DNA of 64,000 nt, from positions 69,533,001 to 69,597,000 of the forward strand of contig NC_132993.1 of the NCBI RefSeq assembly GCF_048564905.1. The letters are read 5' to 3'. This document shows positions 37,980 through 48,884 of the stretch, piece by piece. Position numbers and translations under genes: made by a program. The notes below the pieces were generated by a model. The model saw only the letters and a list, made by a program, of their open reading frames with translations, searched no databases and was not told the DNA's origin. This DNA comes from Vicugna pacos. Its lineage: Eukaryota; Chordata; Mammalia; Artiodactyla; Camelidae. Numbering within the stretch: the first letter of the stretch is position 1; each line of letters opens with the position of its first letter.

Positions 37980-38240
37980 ACTGGGGCAAATTGGTGGAGG
38001 ATTTTAATGCCAGACAGTGGCATTCTATAGTTATAGCTAAAAAATAGCATAGAGACCATGAAGGACTTGGAGCAGAGTGTTTGATTGACATGCCATGGGT
38101 AATATTTAGGATTGATCCAAGCAGAGAAGGATGAAAGGCAGAGGAAGTTAGAGGAGGCTGTTGTAAGAGTCTTTGTGAGAGATGATGAGGATATTTAAGA
38201 GTGTTGTCACAAGCAGAGGAAAGGAGATGTGGGGCTGATG
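37980..38240. repeat. Ancient interspersed repeat fragment
   Basis: The phrases 'ggattttaatgccagacagtgg', 'ggacttggagcagagtg', 'gaggctgttgtaagagtc' and 'gagagatgatgagg' follow the second half of the unassigned old repeat ('gattttattctaagtg ... gagcagaggagtgacat ... gaggctattgcagtaatcc ... gagagatgatgg'). Confidence 0.5.
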
Positions 38241-38549
38241 TGAGAAGCCACTCAGCAGGAATTTATATAATTTAATGTTTTATTGGATGTTGCCGTGATA
38301 TGGCATTTAAAAACAATTTGATTTTATTTCTTGATGCTTGGGAAGAAAAAGAGTAACAGCAAGAGGAAACTGTGGAGGCAGAGTATGTATGTTTTTGTGA
38401 GAATATAAAAAGTGCTCCATGTTTCTCAATTATAGCTTTTTCCCCCATACACAGCTATTTGAAAAAATTGATCCTGGAGCTAGGATAGGATATTATCAGA
38501 ATAGTTTGATTTATTGAACCCTAGGGAGTTAATAGTCCCTGAAGGAGTC

Positions 38550-38625
38550 TCTCCTTTTCTCTTTTTCTCTCTCTCCCTCAATCTCTCTCTTATTTTTTCC
38601 TCACTTTCCTTCTCCACCTTTCACT
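38550..38625. repeat. CT-rich low-complexity tract
   Basis: TCTCTT, CTCTCTCCCTC and TTCCT units across about 75 bp. Confidence 0.8.
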
Positions 38626-39544
38626 TTACCAAAGTAGCTTGGAAAATGCCATTATTTAGGTGACAGTAGAATGTCTAGGGAATACCAGTGTAAACAGACT
38701 GAGCAAACAGAGTAGTATAAGGCAAAGTAGAATCACACTTGGAAAAAGAAAAAAATTAATGATTATTAGACAATATCATCAATGCTACAGGGAGGGCCGT
38801 TTTGGTAAAGAGATGAGTGATTAAGATGTAGGAAGTTAGGAAGTGACTAAATAGTGATAAAATAAAGGCAGTAATAATTGTCTGTTTAATCCAGAAATAG
38901 AATTGTTAAGGAAAACATATATAAGGAAGGATATAAAAGTGTAGGAGTGTTGAAAGAAGTTTTTCCTCAGGATAGTCAATCAAGAAACTTAAATTACTTA
39001 TTTAATAAGAGGATGTAATCACCTGCCTTCTTGGAGTTAAGGAGACTGGGTAGGGAGCAAGTTTGCCAGAGAGGAGGGCTGTCAGATAGTCAGTGGAGAG
39101 ATCTCATTAGCAGTTGGATATAAAGGGCTGTTTTTCAGGAGATAAATCTGAACTAGAAATATTGATTTGAGAATTAACAGCATATATATGTGTGTGAAAG
39201 CTGAGATCTTTAGGTATGATATCATTGCTTGGGAAGAGAATGTGAGTAAAAATAGCTGCGTATGGAGCCCAGAAACACCAATATTTGAAAAGTTAGTGGA
39301 GGAAGAAAAAGCCCATAAAGGAGACTAATAAGGAGTTACTAGAAAAGTTAGGAGGAAAATAAGACAGTGAGATAGAACAGAAATGAGGGAGTGATCACCA
39401 GTGTTAGAAGTCTCCAAGAGTCAGTGTCGTTGCACCTAGAAAGTCTTTGGAGGCATTTATGAGAGGAGTTTCAATAAAATGTGGATGCAAACCATGGTCT
39501 TCTGGCATTAAAGGATTGAAAGCCAGCTTTGTCTTGAATCACTT

Positions 39545-39685
39545 TTACCTCTTTATTATTTTTAACTTTTTACTGAAGTATAATATAAATACAGGAAGTA
39601 CACAGCATGTGAATGAGTTGCTAGACCATTTCTACAAATTGAATTCCCTGTGTAACAGATATCTGGATCAGATCATTTCTTTTCT
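39545..39685 (-). mobile_element. L1M-type 3' UTR fragment, antisense
   Basis: 'tttactgaagtataatataaatacaggaagtacacagcatg' and 'ccctgtgtaacagatatctggatcagatca' resemble the antisense L1M 3' end ('attgaagtataattcacatacag...gtgtaaccagcacccagatcaagaa'). Confidence 0.6.
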
Positions 39686-39779
39686 TTTAATTTTTTTGCT
39701 TTTGTTTTCATCATTTATTTTTCCTCAGAGGATGTAAACTCAGGTTTATTTTGTTTGTTTTTTTCTCTTACTCCCCTTC

Positions 39780-40800
39780 TAGTTTAGTCTTCATTTTCAA
39801 AGTGATTTTTTCTTTTGATTTCAGAATCCTTCCTGAATTCTATCACTTCATTTTTGAGTTTTTCTAATTTTGATGTATGCTTTTCTTGTACTTCTCCTAT
39901 CATTTTCTTAATTTATTTTAGCTTCTGTTGAAATACTAAGTTGTGTTTGATTCTCATCTATTTTGTGAAATGTCTCTTTGACAGACTTTCATGGTCTATG
40001 GTAATGTTAATTCTGTTTCTTATTCTTTTATCCAAAAATAACATTGTACTGGATTCAGATGGTATCTTTTTCTGTTGCTCATTTTTATATAAAATTAGTT
40101 TTCCAGAGCTTTTAGAAAGAAAGTGTAGATCAGAATAATTGTATATCTAGCTTCGTATTTTAGAACTCACCATTCTGTTTTGTGAAGTGTTCAAAAACAC
40201 GGAGATATAAATGGATAAATATAAATGTAGATAAAGATTTGGATAAAGACATAGATATAGATATTCTTTAGGCTATGATCTCCTCTTTTGTCTGGATATT
40301 GCTTTCCTTTGACCTTCTTTTTTCCTTTCTTAGACAAATTATATTCAACTCACAGGAGTCTCTTCTTGGAAGGGAAGTTGGCTGGTTAATTTTGAGGGCT
40401 CATAGGGCTCTATCCTTCCCACAGGCCACTTCCCATCACAGTCCTATCAGATTGAATCAGCATGAATTTCTCCAAAGTTCAGCCGTCATTCTGAAGTGAT
40501 GCTGTACATTCAGTGAGCACTTACTGGAAGTTTGAGAGTTCTTTTCTCCCCACAGTTGACAAAACCTGGTTGCTTTTCTCTGCTTCCTTCTGCAAGATAT
40601 TAATACTCTATGTGGCTTATAGCTTGCAATGGTTCCTCCACACCTGCTGGTACTTGGGGACCCACAGAGATGTCTTAACAGCCAGTTTGCTGTAGGTGTT
40701 GTCTGTGAACTTTTGATTTGGCATTTCTAGTTGATCGATCTGTTTTTCTGGGAGAACTTACAGAGAACAGAATATATGCCTCTGCTGCTGTCCTCTCAGA
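39780..40800 (-). mobile_element. Possible old L1-lineage (HAL1-like) remnant, antisense
   Basis: The T-rich text with 'cttcatttttgagtttttctaatttt' and 'tttctccccacagttgac ... acctgctggtacttgggg' looks like decayed L1-lineage antisense sequence adjoining the L1M fragment at 39.55 kb. This is a weak call. An AGATA-rich low-complexity patch lies at 40.2-40.26 kb. Confidence 0.3.
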
Positions 40801-40814
40801 AATCTAATATTATG

Positions 40815-41295
40815 GAGTCCAGGCTCATATTGCTTGCCATACAATTGAAGCCAGCAATTGAGAGATGAGTTGTGGGGCAAAGAATAGCAACTTTATTTGC
40901 AAAGCCAGCAAACCAAGAAGATAGTGGACTAGTGTCCCCAAAGTACCATCTTACCTGAGTTAGAATTCAGATATCTTTTATACTAAAAGGAGTGGAGGTG
41001 TGTCTAGTTGTTGCAGACTTCTTGGTGCCAGAATCCTTTGTTCTTGGAGCTGGTCATGTAAGTCTGGTCACAATGTTCCTATAAACCTCTAACAAAAATG
41101 TTAGTCTGTGTCCTCTAACTTTTTATCTCCGAATGGAAGTGTTATACCTTTAAGGATCAGAGTCTTGAGAATGGGTTGTCGTGTATCTTTCAGACTATAG
41201 GCAATGTTCTTTTAAAGTGCAGAGCCAGCATGACTGCGCACAGGCAACAGAACACAAAGCTTAGAACTAGAGGAATAGATCCAATATGGAGTCAA
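40815..41295 (-). mobile_element. Probable fossil retroviral LTR, antisense
   Basis: A block of about 480 bp. On the - strand it carries an AATAAAGTTGCTATTCTTTG stretch followed by a GC-richer end, the layout of an LTR polyadenylation region. The candidate start is TG and the candidate end is CA, but I see no convincing target-site duplication. No internal viral genes are present beside it, so it would be an old solo LTR. Family not assigned. Confidence 0.42.
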
Positions 41296-41604
41296 GTTTG
41301 TTCTTCTTCGTTACTTTGTTTGTTCTTAGGTACTTTGTCAGAGTACCTTTTAAATAATAAAATGCTATACAAATATGAAGTACCATGTAAAATACTACAA
41401 GTTTATGTCTCCCTGTAATTTTACTCACCTTACAAAAAAATGGGAATTTTCTGTTACTATAGAGATTCGGACAAAAAAAATCCCAGAAGTTCACACATAA
41501 AATAAATTTCTAGAGAATTGGCCAAGGGCTTGAATGGCTGCAAAATGAAAATTGATTTTTGTTATACTTAGCAACCTAAATTTCTCTTAGAATACAATGA
41601 TTTT

Positions 41605-42215
41605 AACACAATGATATTAGTGTGCTACTATTTGTGTTCATTTTCTGTGTTGCGAAACAAATTACCAAAACTTTGGCAGCTTCAAACAACATACATTAAT
41701 TATCTCATAGGTTCTGTGGGACAGGAGGAAGCCAAGCACTGCTTGGCTAACTCTGCTTTTCCAGGCCTCTCAAGACTGAAATCAAGATATTATCTGCGCA
41801 ACCATCTTTTTAGACCTCAGGGTCGTGTTCCAAGTTCTTGTGGTTGTTGGCAGAATTCAGTTCCTCGCAGCTATCGGACTCAAGTGCCCATTTTCTTGAT
41901 GGCTGTCACCCAGGGGCTGCTCCGAGCACCTAAGGGTCACCAGACATTCCTTGCCATGTGGTCCTATCACAGCAATGACAGCTTGTTTGAAGCCAGCAGC
42001 AAAATCTACCTGTCCAGTTTGCTAAGAGGGAGTCATATAATATAACCTAATTAAGAGAATTACTGTACCATCACCATGTAAAATTCTATCATCTAGAGAG
42101 GAGTTTCCCACCGTGCTTCTAGGTCTTGCCCAACCCAAGGGGTGGAGATTATACTGGACATCCGTAAGAGGGGGTGGGAATATTGGGGGCCGTTAATATT
42201 CTGCCCACCATAATT
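41605..42215. mobile_element. Ancient L1M-class or related interspersed repeat
   Basis: It begins 'gttgcgaaacaaattaccaaaactttggcagcttcaaacaacatac' and passes through 'ttatctcataggttctgtggg' and 'gtggttgttggcagaattcagttcctcg'. It ends 'attgggggccgttaatattctgcccaccat'. This matches a common eutherian repeat ('aacaaattaccacaaactt ... gggggccatcttagaggctgcctaccac'), which I believe is an old L1 3' region. The 144-codon frame across it (41611-42045) is chance. Confidence 0.65.
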
Positions 42216-45179
42216 TCCTTTACTTATTTTCATGTGAAAGGAAGACTGTATTAGTACAAGTGTTTTAAATGGGTGTTTCTGTGGGAAGCAAGGCCAAGGC
42301 ACAGTGAGGGATGAGAAGTAAAGTCATTTTTTAAACTTTGTTCACGGCTCTCCTCTTAAAAGTAACTTGCATTCCTCCTTGTAAGGATGGAATTAAAGGA
42401 TGAATATGTGGGCCCCCTCCCAAATTTTGCCTGACCTAACGTGGGAAGTTTGATTGTCCTTGAGGGCATATGCATTTTTATATAGATTGCTGTAGTATTT
42501 CACTAGTGTAGGGTAAATTTTCTCAGTGTATTTTTATTTAAAGCCTGTTTATATCCATTGTTAAGTATGCAGACTAACTTAGTCATGCAAATGTGATCGG
42601 CTCCAGAGATAACCAGTAATGCCCCTTTTGATTTTCATTATATGATTTTGAAATGATTTTCATCCAGTGCAGAATGTAGCTACTCAGCTATTGAAGTTGG
42701 GATAGTGCCACCTTTAAAATCAAAAGGGTTGTACATATACCTGAATTCATTATAAGTCTCTTTGAAAATATGCTAGAAACTGTCCCCAAATAATGTTTTT
42801 ACCAAGTTAGTCCACATTTGTACTTTATAGACTGGAAATTTTGCATTTTTCTGGTTGTTTGTATTCTCCAGTTAAATAGGTTGTGATTGGCCGATGAGAG
42901 ATTACTCTCCAGATATAACAGGTTCTTGCTTTTTAGAGTCATGTTTGACCTCATGGGTCCTTTAGAGCTTTAGACCAAGCACAGCATCCAGTTTGTGGCC
43001 TGGTGCGCCACTGGCTTCAAAGTTGGTGTTAATTTCCAGCCTCCCATGGTGTACCTGTGGAGACCCGGCCAAAGTAGTGAATCTTTTATTTTCAGTGAAT
43101 ATTGAAAATACCTTTTCAGGTGACCATACTTAAGTATCCAAAATAAATTGAAACATACATGTCATGAGCACATGGATTTTTTCAGACATCTTTTTTAAAA
43201 GGTACTTAATATTTATTTCTTAGCAGATGAAATTTTAGTTTTTGCGTGTAGTATAGAGTCAGATTTCTATTGGGAGAGCCAACAAAACTAGTAAGTTTCT
43301 AGAGGTTTAAAAAGTTACCCATTACAGTTATATAACTGACACTAGTAATTTGTTTTACACAACTGATAACAGTATAGCCATGCATTTAATATTCTTTGTG
43401 TTTTTCACAAAGAAATATGCACATTTTCATTTCACAAATTATTTTGTCTAGTATTAACTCTTGCCACACCCAGCTTTTAAACACACAAAATTTCAAAGAT
43501 TGTCAGATTTGTTCTCTTAAAGGGTTTCTGTTAGGTCCCTATTTGTTTCTATTTGGTTACCTGCAATTAACAGTAGGTAAAAAAATGTTAAAGGTAATAA
43601 TTCTAAAATAATTTTGTAAAAATCTTAAAGGATATTAGTCATATGAATAGCATAAACATATGAAAATTTCATTGAGTATTTAGCAATATTTATATTTTTA
43701 GATAATTTTTAAATATTGTTGGCCTTTGGTTAAAAGAAATGTCCAGATTAAAATTTGCATTGGAAGAGTTTTATAAATCTTATTAGTCACATGTTTTGAA
43801 GGGCAATGCTGGTCTGTAACTTCCTGATCCATTTATGTGAAAATAATATCTAGAAATATTTTATTGATTTAAAAATTATGGCAGTTTATCATATACTCAT
43901 TTCAAATAAGTGATTAAAAGGTCATATGTATTACCCTATGAAGTCAGGTTTATATTTTGTTTTCTATCTCTGAAGTTTTCTTTCTGGAGACCATGTGGTA
44001 TATATGTATTTTTGACTAGAAGTATAATAGAAATTATAAGCAATGAACCTAGAGATTACCTAACAAAAATACTTTTTTTGAAGTAGGGAGAATGGAAATA
44101 TTTTGTCATTGGAATGGATATTAAAAATTAATGTTAAAAAGGAAATTATTTACACTGTCATTACAGCTATCAAATAAAAACGCAGCAATAATTTTTTTGA
44201 AAGAAGACATCCTAAGAGTTCTCATCACAAGGAAAAATTATTTTCCTTCTTTTATTTTGGATCTTAAAAAAAAGACAGAAATTTTCTGAGTAGGTAAAGA
44301 AGATCATTTCAAATTTCTTATCACATTAGATTGTGATTTGTTATTTAGAAATTAGCATGAGAAGACTTAAATAGTAGCTGATTTTTGATAGAAATTTTAT
44401 ATCTTGTCCATCAGGTGCTCAGTCATTTTCTGCATTATTTCTCTGCTTTCTTTACTGCAAATCAAAAGATATTTTTCAGTGCAGATGATAGAAAAGGCAG
44501 TGTTACAATTTCTGGGGCATAAAAAGGTGAGCATGACATTTTCTCCAGAAGCTTGCAGTCTACTATTTTTGTGATTTTTAACATCCCTAAGGTTATTTAA
44601 AAATGTCTCAGGATAGAGGAGTTGTTCCTTCAAGGCCTGTCTTCCTGTCAATCTTAATTGTGAAAGCTGGTTGTAGGATCTTCTGGTAGGAAGGGGAACA
44701 GGATTCCTTGGGGTAGTTTTTTTGTCAGAATGATTATATGAAAGCTTTTGGAAAGTCAGACTGCTTGACAAACTTCCCTTCCAGCTCACTCTTTTGCATG
44801 CTCTGTGTGTGAAGCAGTTGGTAAGAAACTCCATTCTCCAGCACCAAGTGCCTGGGAACAAAGAGAAGGTACAGAGCAAAGCCGGTGATGCTGTGGTGCT
44901 GAGCCGCTTTCCTATTGGCCCCTGGGGACGAGGGACCAGGAGAGGCTTAGGCTGTGCCAGAACTCTAATTAACGAAGAGGCAGGCCAGATCCTCAGGGAG
45001 CAGTGAGCTCTGCTATGAGGGCTTTTTTCCCTCCACTTAATACGTAGAATACATGGGAAAAGTCAGTAAAATAAAAAGTGAAAGTACCCCAGGGCCAACT
45101 TTTGTCCATTTCTTCTGTGCCACCCCTGTTAATACCTTGTTTGATTTTCCAAATGTGTGTGTATTGCATGTATGATAAC

Positions 45180-45350
45180 AAAAGATGTTAACATTCTACT
45201 TGGACTTACGATTTTGTTGATTTTTTACTCAAAACTATTTCAAAGACATTACTCTTTGTATATTTGGACATAATCTCATTCATTTAAATGGCTACGTAGT
45301 ATTTCATAGTTAGAGTGGACCATAATGTAATGAAGTGATTTATTTTTAAA
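45180..45350 (-). mobile_element. Possible old L1 3' fragment, antisense
   Basis: 'ttaaatggctacgtagtatttcatagttagagtggaccataatgtaatg' resembles antisense L1 text ('ggctgtatagtattccattgtatggatgtaccataattta'). It is short and diverged. Confidence 0.45.
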
Positions 45351-46264
45351 CTATTGATCCTAAGGCTACAGCGAAGCAGAGAATGAGCGTGGTACTCGAG
45401 TGGTTGGGCACCCAAAGGGCAAATGAGCTGCTCGTGGCTGTGTCCCAGGAAGCATTCATGTCTCTTCTGTTGGATCAGACATTATAAACTGGTGGCCATA
45501 TGTCCAGTTCAGCTCACAGATGTGCTTTGTTTGTCACAGTGTTTCTTGTTGGTTTTCTTTTTAAGAGCCTACATTTGAAAACCGGTTGGTTGCACAGAGT
45601 AAATTGTGATTTCCATTGGAATGACATGAAAAGAATCAGCGGGTGCCTAGTAGTTGCTGCCCTGTTCCTCGCATAGGGCATGTGCTCAATTCCACAGTCC
45701 CCGTCACACACACAGTCCATGCTTCCACCCAGCTACTGCGGGTCCACCTGGTCATGATGGGCATTTGCATTTGTTATTCAGGCACTAGAAGGATTATGAA
45801 CTTCCTCAAAACCATTTCGTGGTTAGAATCTAGTGGTCGATAACCATGGGAAGAAGGAATGAGCAAGCCAATGAATTAATGAACGACTGGGTTTTGTTAT
45901 ATTCATACTTTGATGTAAAACTCTAACAGAATTCTAACAGTCCAAATTAATCTGGACTTTATTTTGATATATGAAAGTTTCAGTTAAACTTGGTGAATTT
46001 TTGCTTTTTTTCTGACTTTATAACTTCATAATGTTTTGCTTTTTAAAATAATTTTATTTGGTTCAATTGGTGTAAGTATTTATAAGGTAGACTTTATCTT
46101 ATCCATTCTATGATATGTTCCCTCTGTACTCACACTTTTTACTTTCAATTATGTGAATTCTGCTAACTCTTGAAAAGGTTTGGTGATAATAGATATTTAT
46201 TTGTTTTCACTCTTCTGGTCTTTAGAACATAAAGAAGCATAACACAGAGAGCAGAGACATTCTT

Positions 46265-46406
46265 TTTTTTTTAAGACATTCTTGAAGTACAGTTTTTTGT
46301 CAACTTTAAAGAAAAGTGTACAGATGAAAAAAAATTGTACCTATGATTAGTTTTTACAAGTTGAACACATCTGTGTAACCAGCGGCCAGATCAAGAAATA
46401 AAACAT
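46265..46406 (-). mobile_element. Old L1M copy, antisense, part 1 (split by SINE)
   Basis: Antisense L1M 3' end: 'gaagtacagttttttgtcaactttaaagaaaagtgtacag' and 'acatctgtgtaaccagcggccagatcaagaaataaaacat'. It continues on the other side of the SINE at 46507 without loss of sequence. Confidence 0.8.
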
Positions 46407-46492
46407 CGAAGTGGGGAGAATATAGCTCAGTGGTAGAGCACATACTTAGTATGCACAAGGTCCTGAGTTCAATCCCCAGTACTTCCATTAAA
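46407..46492 (+). mobile_element. Camelid tRNA-derived SINE (Vic-1 type), sense
   Basis: The copy is 86 bp. It starts CGAAGTGGGGAGAATATAGC, has an A box (TAGCTCAGTGG) and a B-box-like GAGTTCAATCC, then 'ccagtacttcc' and a short A-rich end. A perfect 14-bp target-site duplication AAGAAATAAAACAT lies at 46393-46406 and 46493-46506. This shows a real, fairly young insertion into the older antisense L1M. It is not a functional tRNA gene: there is no proper anticodon arm or acceptor stem. Confidence 0.92.
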
Positions 46493-46506
46493 AAGAAATA
46501 AAACAT

Positions 46507-47215
46507 TCCAGTACCCCAGAATCCCTGCTGTGGTTCTTTCACTAAGTATCCATCCCCCACCCCAGCCAAATTAACCACTATTCTGATTTCTATCACCATA
46601 GATTAGTTTTGCCTCTTTTAGAATTAGTAGAGTCCTGGAGCACATTTTTTGTGTGTCTAGCTTCTTTGCTTGAGAATATGGTGGGATCAGTGTGTGTTGT
46701 ATACAGTTGTAGTTCATGTGTTCTCATTGCTCTGCAGTGTTTCTTTGTATGGGTGCAGCTCAGTATATTTACCCCATTGTCCTTTTGCTGAGCCTTTGGG
46801 TTGTTTACAGTCGCTGTGCTGTTATCATGCTGCCAGGAACATTCTTGTGCATGTCTTTTGGCAAACGCGCACGTGTATTTGCTTTGTATATTCTAGGAGT
46901 GGAACTACTGGGTCATGGAAGATGTGTATGTCCAGCTGTAGTAAATACTGCCAAACTGTTTTCTAGTCCATGTACCAGTTCCATGATGCCCTCTAGCAAT
47001 ACATGCACGTGCCAGTTACTCCCCAGTCTCTAGACAGTACTTAGTATTGTCTGTCTTTTTTCTAACTGTTTTGATGAAAATGTGGTGGTGTCACATTGTG
47101 GTTTTAATTTTCATTTTCTTGATGACTAACAAAGTTGAGCACTTTTCACATATTTATCAAGGCTTAGGATTTTTTGAGTCATTCTTGAATTCTCTTTGCT
47201 ATGTAAGAGCTACTT
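46507..47215 (-). mobile_element. Old L1M copy, antisense, part 2
   Basis: It continues the antisense L1M: 'ccagtaccccagaatccctg', 'ttaaccactattctgatttctatcaccatagattagttttgcc', 'gtgtctagcttctttgcttgag', 'ggaacattcttgtgcatgtcttttgg', 'taggagtggaactactgggtcatgg', 'ctgccaaactgttttc', 'tggttttaattttcattttcttgatgactaa'. It covers the 3' UTR and the C-terminal ORF2 region. The reading frame is decayed. Confidence 0.85.
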
Positions 47216-47654
47216 GATGTTGGCCAAATAAGTTTGTTGGGAGATTTTATGAGGGACCAAGTGGAAAATACCAGTTCAGTGTTGGACAGAAAGAAAATAG
47301 TCAGTTAAAGATAATTGTTACCATGACCCTTTTCTTTCGTCCTTTGAAGGTGATAAAAAAAATTTAAAACAAGGATCAAAAAATATAACTGGGGGAAAAA
47401 TGGTGGAAGAGAACAGTTGAATTAAATATAGAAAAGTGGTGGAAAAGAGGACCAGATAAGGAGAAACCAGTATTTCTTGATTGTTATACTGACTTTCTTG
47501 TCAGTCAGTAAATCCAGGAAAAAAGATGTGTTATATAGTTCACTTTAGAAGGAAGAGTGGAGAAATTAATATCAGAAGCTTTGGATTCAGGAACACCAAG
47601 AACTTTGATGTATATAATTGAATATAAAATACTTTAAATAAAAAATATGGTAAA

Positions 47655-48520
47655 AAATGTTCAGTATCACTAATTATCAGAGAAATGCAAATCAAAACTA
47701 CAATGAGGTATCACCTCACACCAGTCAGAATGGCCGTCATTCAAAAATCCACAAATGACAAATGCTGGAGAGGCTGTGGAGAAAGGGGAACCCTCCTACA
47801 CTTCTGGTGGGAATGCAGTTTGGTGCAGCCACTATGGAAAACAGTGTGGAGATTCCTCAAAAGACTAGGAATAGACTTACCATATGACCCAGGAATCCCA
47901 CTCTTGGGCTTGTACCCAGAAGGAAATCTACTTCAGGATGACACCTGTACCCCAATGTTCATAGCAGCACTATTTACAATAGCCGGAACATGGAAACAGC
48001 CTAAATGTCCATCAACAGGTGACTGGATAAAGAAGATGTGGTATATTTATACAATGGAATACTACTCAGCCATAAAAACCGACAACATAATGCCATTTGC
48101 AGCAACATGGATGCTCCTAGAGAATGTCATTCTAAGTGAAGTAAGCCAGAAGGAGAAAGAAAAATACCATATGAGATCGCTCATATGTGGAATCTAAAAA
48201 ACAAAAACAAACGAAAACAAAGCATAAATACAGGACAGAAATAGACTCATGGACAGAGAATACAGACTTGTGGTTACTGGGGTGGGGGGTAGAGGGTGGG
48301 AAGGGATAGACTGGGATTTCAAAATTGTAGAATAGATAAACAAGATTACACTATATAGCACAGGGAAATATACACAAAATGTTATGATAAATCACAGAGA
48401 AAAAAATGTGACAATGAGTGTGTATATGTCCATGAATGACTGAAAAATTGTGCTGAACACTGGAATTTGACACAACACTGTAAAATGATTATGAATCAAT
48501 AAAAAATGTAAAAAAAAAAT
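47655..48520 (+). mobile_element. L1 copy 1: 5'-truncated LINE-1 3' end, sense
   Basis: The open frame at 47685-48197 (170 codons) is the C-terminal part of L1 ORF2: it includes [36 protein letters not shown], then [20 protein letters not shown] and [11 protein letters not shown]. The 3' UTR follows, with an AATAAA at 48498-48503 and a short A tail. The reverse transcriptase and endonuclease domains are absent. By eye it is about 98% identical to the matching part of copy 2 (four residue changes in 170), so it belongs to a lineage active fairly recently in the host. Confidence 0.93.
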
Positions 48521-48644
48521 CATATATATATATAAAAGTTTAGTCCAATAGTGAGCTGGTATCACAATAAAAATTAGATATTTTTATTAACTTTTCCAAC
48601 TTTGAGCTTTGAGATATAATTATAAATCTTTTTATAAGATATAT

Positions 48645-48884
48645 TTTTTAAAAAAGGAAAAAAGAAGACACTAATGAACTAATCTACAAAACAGAAACAG
48701 ACTTGCAGACATATTAAGCAATCTTACGGCTACCAGAGAAAAGGGAATGGGAAGGGATAAACTTGGGAGTTTGAGATTTGCAAATGTTAACCACTATATA
48801 TAAGAAATAAATAAAAACAGATTTCTTCTGTATAACACGGGGAACTATATTTAGTATCTTGTAATAACCTTTAATAAAAAAGCA
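48645..48884 (+). mobile_element. Older L1 3' UTR, sense, left half (split by L1 insertion)
   Basis: 'ctacaaaacagaaacagacttgcagacata', 'acggctaccagagaaaag', 'tataacacggggaactatatttagtatcttgtaataacctttaataaa' is a classical artiodactyl-type L1 3' UTR. It is cut at 48873-48884 (AATAAAAAAGCA) and resumes at 51122 after the inserted L1s. Confidence 0.82.

Noticed and set aside
41611-42045. 144-codon frame
   Set aside because: It lies wholly inside an ancient noncoding repeat portion and shows no domain.
46407-46492. tRNA gene-like A and B boxes
   Set aside because: They belong to a tRNA-derived SINE with a target-site duplication, and no cloverleaf acceptor stem or anticodon arm is kept.
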